Source: Burkholderia stabilis (GTDB taxonomy: Bacteria > Pseudomonadota > Gammaproteobacteria > Burkholderiales > Burkholderiaceae). From it: DNA of 64,000 bases. A program made the translations under genes and the position numbers. The first letter of the stretch is position 1. Each line of letters starts with the position of its first letter. Below are positions 55,396 to 62,325 of the stretch, in pieces. Under the pieces are notes generated by a model. The model did no database searches. It was not told where the DNA came from and saw only the letters and a list, made by a program, of their open reading frames with translations. The stretch is taken from the NCBI RefSeq assembly GCF_001742165.1, contig NZ_CP016442.1, positions 1,054,001 to 1,118,000 of the forward strand. Direction: 5' to 3'.

Positions 55396-56600
55396 GAGCG
55401 GCCTCCCCAGCGTGCGTCGAGCGAGCCGTCCGCGCCGAACCGGTAGCGCCCGTCGCGCCAGCCGAGACCGAACAGCGTGAGCACGCTCGTGTAATAACCG
55501 GGCGCCGACTGGCGCGCGAGCGTATCGACGCGGGCGGCTTGCGCATCCGCGAGCGCGCGCTGGCCGCGCGCGTCGAGGAACGGCACGGCCGCCGCCGAGA
55601 AACCGGCGTTGCCGTCGTTCGGCCCCGCGACGCCCGTCGTCGTATCGACCTTCTCCGGCGGCGCGCCATGCGCGGCGATGTGTTCGGCGAACGGCGCGAA
55701 ACGCGCGAGCAGCGGCGCGGCGAGCGGATCGGCGCGATCGAGCATGCCGGCCCACAGGTACACGCGGATCGCGTTGTACGCGCTCTCCGCGTGCGTCTCC
55801 AAGTCCGGCCCGAAGCCGGTGCCCGCGCGATACAGCGCCCAGTCGGGCGAAAAACCCTTCGGCGCCGTGTCGAGCAGCACGCGCCCGGTGCTGGAGGCCA
55901 GCGCGGCCCAGCGCCGGTCGTCGGGCAGGCGCGCGCCGAGCGCACGGATCACCTGCGGCGGCGAATAGCTCGGGTTCACGCGCCACTGGCCGTCGGGCAG
56001 CCTGAATCCGGTCGGCCCCGGCAACAGCGTGATGCCGAGGCCCGGCACGCTCGCCGTCTCCTCGTCGAGCACGCGCTTCGCGAGCAGCGCGCCGCGCGCC
56101 GTATAGCTGCGCTCGTGCCACAGCCGCCCGGCTTCGACGAGTGCATAGGCGATCCATAGATCGGCATCCGACGCCGCGTTGGCGTCGAGCACGCGCCACG
56201 CGCCGTCCGGCGCGCGGCCCCAGAGCCATGCCGGCAAATGCGCGCTCAGGTCGCCCTGCGCGAGGTTGTTCTCGGTCCATGCGAGGATCGTGTCGAACAT
56301 GCGCCGGTCGTTCGCGACCAGCGCGAAGAAAAGCCCATACGCCTGCCCCTCCGACACCGTGCGTGAATCGGCCGAGCCGACGTCGATCACGCGGCCGTCA
56401 GCCGAGATGAAATCGCGCTTGAACGCATCCCAGCGCGGCCAAGCCGCGCTGCATCCCGCGTCGCCCGCGTCGGCTCCCGCCGCCTGCGCGCGAGCGGCCA
56501 TGCCGGCCGCCGCGCACGCCAGCGCAATCGTCAGCGCGAATGCCGCGCCGACGCGCCGCGCCGGCTGCGTTGCCCGTCGCTTCGCCATAACCCGCGCCAT
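55380..56600 (-). CDS. bcsZ: periplasmic endo-1,4-beta-glucanase BcsZ (GH8)
   Basis: A 406-residue glycoside hydrolase family 8 enzyme with a signal peptide (cleavage near ARAQA). The acid Glu is in TVSEGQAYGLFFALVANDR, the second acidic residue in DANAASDADLWIAYAL, and NPSYSPPQVIRAL is typical. The central region is longer than the E. coli enzyme (368 residues). It trims or edits cellulose during export. Start at 56600; ATG 56588 is an alternative. 3 bp after bcsB. Confidence 0.95.
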   Translation of the reverse strand: MARVMAKRRATQPARRVGAAFALTIALACAAAGMAARAQAAGADAGDAGCSAAWPRWDAFKRDFISADGRVIDVGSADSRTVSEGQAYGLFFALVANDRRMFDTILAWTENNLAQGDLSAHLPAWLWGRAPDGAWRVLDANAASDADLWIAYALVEAGRLWHERSYTARGALLAKRVLDEETASVPGLGITLLPGPTGFRLPDGQWRVNPSYSPPQVIRALGARLPDDRRWAALASSTGRVLLDTAPKGFSPDWALYRAGTGFGPDLETHAESAYNAIRVYLWAGMLDRADPLAAPLLARFAPFAEHIAAHGAPPEKVDTTTGVAGPNDGNAGFSAAAVPFLDARGQRALADAQAARVDTLARQSAPGYYTSVLTLFGLGWRDGRYRFGADGSLDARWGGRSCAAR

Positions 56601-56603
56601 CCG

Positions 56604-58946
56604 TTACATCCCCCGTCGACGCGCGGCGATTCGCTGCAGCACGCTGAACACGCCGAGCGCGAGCAACAGCCCCGCGACGACGCCGACCGCGCCGAGCACG
56701 ACCGGATGCCGCGCCGCATGCGTCCACACCCGCGCATACCACGGTACGAACCCGACCACGTAAGGCTCGCCCACGCGCAGGCTGTCGACCTGCCCCGGCC
56801 GCACCAGCGCGAGATCGCCCTGCAATTGCGACACGAGGCCGGAATTCTCGAACACGTTCAGCAGATCACCGAGGCGCGGCTGGTCGGTCGCCGTCAGCGC
56901 GACGACGCTGCGGCCGTGGCTGCCCGGCAGCTCGAACCCGGCGAGCGCCGCGAGCGAGCCCGTCTGTTCGATGTGCGCGCCCCCGTCGGCCAGGCCGACA
57001 CCGTTGCGCCAGCGCTCCTTCACCGTGAACGCGACGCGCGTCGCCCCCTCGCCGCCGGTGCCGCCCTGCTGGCCGAGCACGAGCGGCAGCGCCGAGCGCC
57101 AGTGCGCAAGCAGCGGCGAAGCGGGCGAGCCGTCGATCACGAGCAGATCCTTGCTGCCCGACAGCGCGGCAACGTCGCCGGGCCGCGCGACCTGCACGCG
57201 CAGTGCCGGGAACCCGGTCCACTGGCCCATGTGGCCGAGCATCGTCAGGTACGCCTCGATCTCCTGCGGCGACGGCCGGTCGGGCATCACGACCGCCGTC
57301 TGCGACAGGTCGGCGAAGCGCGTAAACGGGAAGCCGCTGTTCGCGAAATATGCGAGGTTCGGCAATTGCGCGTAATGGACGAAGTGCGAGAAGTCGATCG
57401 TCGAATCGGGATCGATCGCCGCGCGCTGCGGCTCGCTGGCCGTGCTCGAACAGAGGCCCGTCTTCTGCGAGTCGAGCGTGAAGCGGAACTGCAGCTGGTT
57501 GCCGCTGCCGACGCGGAACGCCGGGATATCGACGTCGCTCGTCACGCGCCCTTCCGGCACCGACAGCAGCGGCAGCTGCATGCGGCCGCGCGCGTCCTCG
57601 GCGTGGGCCGGCCCGAGCCGGTACGACTTCACGAGCTGGTCGTTGATTTCGACGGCGAGCGTCGAGTTGTCCTGCACGGTCGGCGCCGTGTAGCGGTAAC
57701 GCAGCGTGATCGGCACGCCTGCGCCGTTCCATGAATGCAGATCGGCCGGCACGCGCAGGTTCAGGCGGATCGCATCCGGCATCGTGCCGCGCACTTCCAG
57801 CTCGCGCGGATCGGACACGAGCTCGCGGAACGCGATCGGCCGGTTCACCGGCAGCCAGCGCGGCGCGTCGTACGGCTTGCGCGGCGCGCCGAGATCGACG
57901 TGCGCGACCGTCGCGGCCGGCCCCGACAGCGCCGCGCGGCCGAGCACGAGCGTCGCGACCGCGTCGTCGACCTCGGCCGCGGTGCGGCCCGTGACGACGA
58001 GCAGCTTGCGCCCGGGTGCGGCCGGGTTGTCGGCGACCGCGAGCAGCGGGCCGCCGATGGACGGCAGCGCGAGGCCGGCCGGCAGCGTCGCGGCTGTGCC
58101 GATCACCACCGCCTGGTCGTCGGCCGGCAGCGCGGTCGACACCGGGAAACGCGCATGCCGGTAATCGGCCAGCGCGCCGAACCACGATGCGAGCACGCCC
58201 GCGCTGCGCAGCGTCGCCGAATCGGGCGACGCCGGCAGCACGAACGGCAGCCGCACGCGGCCGTTGTCGCGCCGGTCGAAGAACGGCGCGGGCAGCAGCG
58301 CGAGATCGTTCGGCAGGCGCACCGGCGATTCGTCGAGGATCAGCTCGCTCGTCGGGCTCACGTCGGCCCACAACGCCGAGTTCGACGGGTCCTCGCAATG
58401 GTCGAGCGTGTAGTGCGCGATCAGGCGCAGGCCGATCTGGTTGAAATCGGAGAAGTAGCGCGGATCGATCGGGATGTCCTGCGTGACCGTGCGGCCCGCG
58501 CGTGCGGCGTCGAACGGGACGGTCGCGATGACCTCGCCGTTTACCGACACCTTCAGGTGCGACATCGGGAACACGAGCGACGGCGAATACGCGTAGGTCA
58601 GGCGCAACCGCGCGCCCGTGACCACGCGGTCGAGCCGCACGCCTGCGTTGATCGTGCGCGCGTCGTCGGCGCCGCGCAGGCGCAGCGGATCGAACGCGCC
58701 GAGCGACGAGAACGGCAGGCGCACGGTCGTCGCCGGCAACCCGGCGGACGGCGCGCTGGCCGCCGCCGGCGTGGCCGCGAGCGCGACCGCCGCCACCGGC
58801 GCATCGCCGGGCGACGCCGCAGGACCAGCACCGGACGTCGCCGCAACCACCGCCACCGCCGGCATCGGTGCGGCCGACAGCGCGGCCGTGTGGAAAGCGC
58901 CGACCATGGCGATCGACAGGACGAACAACGACGCGGCCGGCTTCAT
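56604..58946 (-). CDS. bcsB: cellulose synthase regulatory subunit BcsB
   Basis: A 780-residue periplasmic subunit anchored by one C-terminal helix (PVVLGAVGVVAGLLLALGVF) near its end. A signal peptide is followed by an Ala/Pro-rich linker (about 30-85), then the two carbohydrate-binding/ferredoxin-like repeats: VRLPFSSLGAFDPLRLRG opens the first, VNRPIAFRELVSDPRELEVR the second. It guides the glucan out of BcsA. It is the first gene of the operon and is separated from bcsA by six ORFs, unlike the common bcsAB order. The start at ATG 58946 is preceded by GGGGTGG. Confidence 0.95.
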   Translation of the reverse strand: MKPAASLFVLSIAMVGAFHTAALSAAPMPAVAVVAATSGAGPAASPGDAPVAAVALAATPAAASAPSAGLPATTVRLPFSSLGAFDPLRLRGADDARTINAGVRLDRVVTGARLRLTYAYSPSLVFPMSHLKVSVNGEVIATVPFDAARAGRTVTQDIPIDPRYFSDFNQIGLRLIAHYTLDHCEDPSNSALWADVSPTSELILDESPVRLPNDLALLPAPFFDRRDNGRVRLPFVLPASPDSATLRSAGVLASWFGALADYRHARFPVSTALPADDQAVVIGTAATLPAGLALPSIGGPLLAVADNPAAPGRKLLVVTGRTAAEVDDAVATLVLGRAALSGPAATVAHVDLGAPRKPYDAPRWLPVNRPIAFRELVSDPRELEVRGTMPDAIRLNLRVPADLHSWNGAGVPITLRYRYTAPTVQDNSTLAVEINDQLVKSYRLGPAHAEDARGRMQLPLLSVPEGRVTSDVDIPAFRVGSGNQLQFRFTLDSQKTGLCSSTASEPQRAAIDPDSTIDFSHFVHYAQLPNLAYFANSGFPFTRFADLSQTAVVMPDRPSPQEIEAYLTMLGHMGQWTGFPALRVQVARPGDVAALSGSKDLLVIDGSPASPLLAHWRSALPLVLGQQGGTGGEGATRVAFTVKERWRNGVGLADGGAHIEQTGSLAALAGFELPGSHGRSVVALTATDQPRLGDLLNVFENSGLVSQLQGDLALVRPGQVDSLRVGEPYVVGFVPWYARVWTHAARHPVVLGAVGVVAGLLLALGVFSVLQRIAARRRGM

Positions 58947-59425
58947 GCGCCACCCCGTTGCGTCAGGATCATCCGGTCCTCCGTCGCGCCGCAACCGGCG
59001 CGCGTAAAGCAGCTATGCCCGTGAGTGAACATCCCCACTGCTTCCCCTCATATGAAACAAACTGGCCTGATTCATTTATCGAAACGACGCGGCGGATTCT
59101 TTAATCGCCTGTCATCGTGTTGCGCGCCCCTGGCACCGGCGCACGCCCATTCGTCACACTATCTTAAAATTAGGACAAAACTAACGTCGATTCGCGACGG
59201 TGAAGCGAAAAAAACCTCATTCCGGTCGGAAATGCTGCGCGAGAGGCACGAATGGTAAGAATTGCGCCGTTGTCGCCGGACCTGCCGAACGGCATACTGC
59301 CGGCGCGGTGCGGCCGGCTGGCGGCGGTCCGTTGCAGACCGCCCGGGACGCGCTGCCGGGAGGCGGCGCGTATGCTACCGCAAGCGCACGACACGCGACT
59401 CACTTTTTCTTGATGGAAAACTGAC
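58947..59425. promoter_or_regulatory. 479 bp control region between cellulose operon and diguanylate cyclase gene
   Basis: It holds no credible gene. Base composition falls markedly in an AT-rich island at about 59160-59185 (ATCTTAAAATTAGGACAAAA) and another at 59040-59105. Both promoters of the divergent units must lie here. I cannot assign -35/-10 pairs with confidence and see no long palindrome. Confidence 0.6.
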
Positions 59426-60448
59426 TTGGATCAAATCGTCGACACTGCGACCCCATCCCCCGACACGCTGCTGCGCATCATCGCGGTCCAGACCGAAATC
59501 GCGAAGCTCGGCCTCGACCTGGGCAGCGTGATGGCCTACGTGGCCGAACAGGTGCCGCTGCTCACCGGCGCGAGCGCCGCCGCAGTCGAATTCGCCGAAG
59601 GCGACGACATGGTGTACCGCGCCGCGTCGGGCACCGCCGCCGGGATGCTCGGCCTGCGGCTGCGCCGCTCGGGCAGCCTCTCGGGCCTGTGCGTGCAGCG
59701 CGGCGAGTTGCTGCACTGCACCGATTCGGAAACCGATCCGCGCGTCGATCGCGACGCGTGCCGCCGGGTCGGCCTGCGCTCGATGCTCGTGATGCCGCTC
59801 ACGCATGCGGAGACGACGGTCGGCGTGCTGAAGGTGATGTCGCCGGACGTCGACGGCTTCTCGAAAGCCGACGCCGGCACGCTGCGGCTGACGGCCGAGC
59901 TGATCGCCGCCGCGATGTTCCATGCGGCGCGCAACGAGGCCAACGAGCTGTACCTGCGCGCGACGCACGACGCGCTCACGGGCCTGCCGAACCGCGCGCT
60001 GTTCTACGACCGCCTGCGTCAGTCGATGCACACGGCGCTGCGCGCGAACGGCCGGCTCGGCATTCTCAACATCGACATGGACGGGCTGAAGCCGATCAAC
60101 GACGGGTTCGGCCACCGCGCGGGCGACGCCGCGCTGCGCGAGATCGCCGCGCGGATGCAGGGCGCGGTGCGGCGCTCGGATACGGTCGCGCGCGTCGGCG
60201 GCGACGAATTCGCGGTGATCCTGCCGAACATCGGCAATCGCGACGATGCGCACGCGCAAAGCACGCGACTCGCGCGGCAGGTCGGCGAACCGTTCGAATT
60301 CGAGGGGCGTGCGCTGCAGCTCGGCGTCAGCGTCGGGATCGCGATGCTGCCCGACGACGGCACCGACATGAACGCGCTGATCGAGCATGCGGACCAGGCG
60401 ATGTACGAAGCCAAGCGGTCGCGCCCGCAGCGCATGGCCCGCGCGTAA
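59426..60448 (+). CDS. GAF-GGDEF diguanylate cyclase
   Basis: A 340-residue soluble signalling protein. Residues about 20-168 are a GAF sensor domain (AYVAEQVPLLTGASAAAVEF, LRSMLVMPLTH). Residues about 174-335 form a GGDEF domain with an intact active site GGDEF at 258-262 and the inhibitory I-site RRSD at 249-252, so it should make c-di-GMP with product feedback. The frame opens with TTG 59426; a nearby ATG (59412) is stopped after three codons, and the next in-frame ATG would cut into the GAF domain. It is divergent from the cellulose operon and is the likely local source of c-di-GMP for BcsA and BcsE. Confidence 0.92.
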   Translation: MDQIVDTATPSPDTLLRIIAVQTEIAKLGLDLGSVMAYVAEQVPLLTGASAAAVEFAEGDDMVYRAASGTAAGMLGLRLRRSGSLSGLCVQRGELLHCTDSETDPRVDRDACRRVGLRSMLVMPLTHAETTVGVLKVMSPDVDGFSKADAGTLRLTAELIAAAMFHAARNEANELYLRATHDALTGLPNRALFYDRLRQSMHTALRANGRLGILNIDMDGLKPINDGFGHRAGDAALREIAARMQGAVRRSDTVARVGGDEFAVILPNIGNRDDAHAQSTRLARQVGEPFEFEGRALQLGVSVGIAMLPDDGTDMNALIEHADQAMYEAKRSRPQRMARA

Positions 60449-60472
60449 CCCGGGCCGCCGGCCGACCGGCCG

Positions 60473-60925
60473 CTAGCCGATCTGCGGAACGGCGAGCGCG
60501 AGCCCGACCACGACCCACTGCACGATCGCGATCAGCACGCCGGCGCGGCACAGCCCGACCGCGCCGCGCACGCGTGCATCGAGCGCGCGGCCGGCCTTGC
60601 TTGCGTCGATCCAGCCGAGATCGGTCAGCGCGCGATCGAGCGCCGCAAGCCCGTCGTCGACCGGCGCGTCGCCAGAAACCGCCCGCGCAAGCGCGGCGAA
60701 CAGCCGGCGGTCGATCTCGATGCGCACCGCGTACCACAGCGCCGCAATCCCCGACCCCGTGCTGACGACGGCCAGCAGTACACGCGCGATCGTCGCCGGC
60801 GCCCAGCCCGACGCGATCCACCAGCCTGCGCCGGCCGCGGCCAGCGCGGCCGCGATCGCCCACGCACCCGCATCGAGCGCGCCGCGCGCGGCGGCGATCC
60901 TGAACGGTGCGGACGGATCGCGCAT
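60473..60925 (-). CDS. small membrane protein of unknown function
   Basis: A 150-residue protein that I do not recognise. It has three hydrophobic segments: about 15-40, 45-70 and 125-147. A polar stretch between the second and third (GDAPVDDGLAALDRALTDLG) probably lies in the cytoplasm. The ATG overlaps the stop of the PAP2-phosphatase gene by one base (TGATG). Close coupling argues that it works with that enzyme, for example as a subunit or anchor. Confidence 0.75.
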   Translation of the reverse strand: MRDPSAPFRIAAARGALDAGAWAIAAALAAAGAGWWIASGWAPATIARVLLAVVSTGSGIAALWYAVRIEIDRRLFAALARAVSGDAPVDDGLAALDRALTDLGWIDASKAGRALDARVRGAVGLCRAGVLIAIVQWVVVGLALAVPQIG

Positions 60926-62325
60926 CACGCGCCTCCCGCGCTGCGGCGGCGATCGATCCAGTGCTGCAGCACGGCTACGCCGTCCTCCGACCACACCGCG
61001 TGCGGCCGCACCGCGCGCACCGCGGCCAGCGCGTCGCGCGCATCGGCGAACCCGCGCCGCGCCGCGAGCCATGCGGCCGCGCACAGCACGCTGCGCCCGT
61101 AGCCGAGCGCGCAGCAGACCAGCACGTCGCGCCCTTCCCCATGCAGCCGTTCGAGCGCCGCGACGGCCTGCGCGAACTGCACCGCCGTCGGCGCAACGAG
61201 GTCGAGCTGCGGCACGGCCGCATACGCGAGCGACGCATCGTCAGCCGCCCAGCGCGGCATTTCGGCGGTCAGGTCGACCAGCGCGGTAAAGCCGTGGCGG
61301 CGCACGTCGCGCGTCGTCGGCGTGCGGCCGATCGATACGCGCTCGTCGATCCGCACCGGCGCCGGCTGCCGGAACGTCCACCACCGTGAATTGACGAACG
61401 CGCCGGCGATCGTCGGTGCGAGCAGCCAGCGGATGAACACCGGGAATCGCCCGTGTGCATCCTTCTGGAACGCACCGGGCGCGCCGCGCCGATAGATCCA
61501 CGCGACGCACGCGAGCGCCAATGCGACCCACCCGGCCGCGAGCGCCCAGCCCGGCGTGCGCGGCACGCACCAGAGCGCCACGAGCGCAACCAGCGCCGCG
61601 CCGAGCGCATAACGGCGCGCGAGCGCGCGGCTAGCCGCGCCCGGCGATGCGTCGGCGCCCGGCAGCCGGCCCGCGGCATCGCGCAGCGGAAACAGGAACA
61701 ACGCGAGACAGCCGACCGCCGCGCCGGTCGGCACGTCGATCGCGTGATGCTGGTAGGTCGTCAGCACCGAGATGCCGATCGCCGCGAACCACACATGCAG
61801 CACGGCGCGCGCGAGCGTGCCGCGCAGGTGCTTCGCATACACGGCCCACAACACGACGAGCAGCCCGATGTGCAGCGACGGCGCCTGGTTGAACGGCTTG
61901 TCGAAACCCATCAGCAGCGTGAACAGCGCGCCGGCCACGCCGCCCGCGTCGGGCCGTTCGAAACCGAAGCGCAGCGGCCACGCGATGAAGCACGCGACCG
62001 ATATCAGTTGCACCGTCAGCAGCCGCTTCACGTGATCGAGCAGATCGGCGCGGCGTGTCCAGAAAAAGAACGACAGCGCATACAGCAGGTCGATCGACCA
62101 GTACGGCACGATCGTCCACGGCACGAACGGGATCGCGTGCTCCCAGCCGAACGCGAACGTCGGCACCGCCGCGCGACGCGCGGCGAGCCAGTTCGCGAAA
62201 CCGTAGGTCGAGAAGAACACGGCGCCCATCGCCGCGAGCCAGCCGAAGCGCAGCGCGAACGACGCGTCGCGCGCGCCGGCCACCGGCTCGGCGAGACCGC
62301 CCGCGCCGCCGCCGAACGCGCTCAT
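60925..62325 (-). CDS. PAP2 phosphatase fused to dual-specificity protein phosphatase domain
   Basis: A 466-residue fusion. The first 300 residues are membrane segments of the PAP2_3 type, with APSLHIGLLVV and YQHHAIDVPTGAAVG as the active-site His/Asp motifs, as in inositol-phosphoceramide-synthase-like and lipid phosphatase enzymes. Residues about 320-466 form a cytoplasmic cysteine phosphatase: VDLTAEMP and a CX5R loop Cys405-ALGYG-Arg411. The usual His before the catalytic Cys is replaced by Cys404. Such domains can dephosphorylate phosphoinositides or other lipids. Overlaps the hydrolase-methyltransferase gene by 4 bp. Confidence 0.85.
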   Translation of the reverse strand: MSAFGGGAGGLAEPVAGARDASFALRFGWLAAMGAVFFSTYGFANWLAARRAAVPTFAFGWEHAIPFVPWTIVPYWSIDLLYALSFFFWTRRADLLDHVKRLLTVQLISVACFIAWPLRFGFERPDAGGVAGALFTLLMGFDKPFNQAPSLHIGLLVVLWAVYAKHLRGTLARAVLHVWFAAIGISVLTTYQHHAIDVPTGAAVGCLALFLFPLRDAAGRLPGADASPGAASRALARRYALGAALVALVALWCVPRTPGWALAAGWVALALACVAWIYRRGAPGAFQKDAHGRFPVFIRWLLAPTIAGAFVNSRWWTFRQPAPVRIDERVSIGRTPTTRDVRRHGFTALVDLTAEMPRWAADDASLAYAAVPQLDLVAPTAVQFAQAVAALERLHGEGRDVLVCCALGYGRSVLCAAAWLAARRGFADARDALAAVRAVRPHAVWSEDGVAVLQHWIDRRRSAGGA

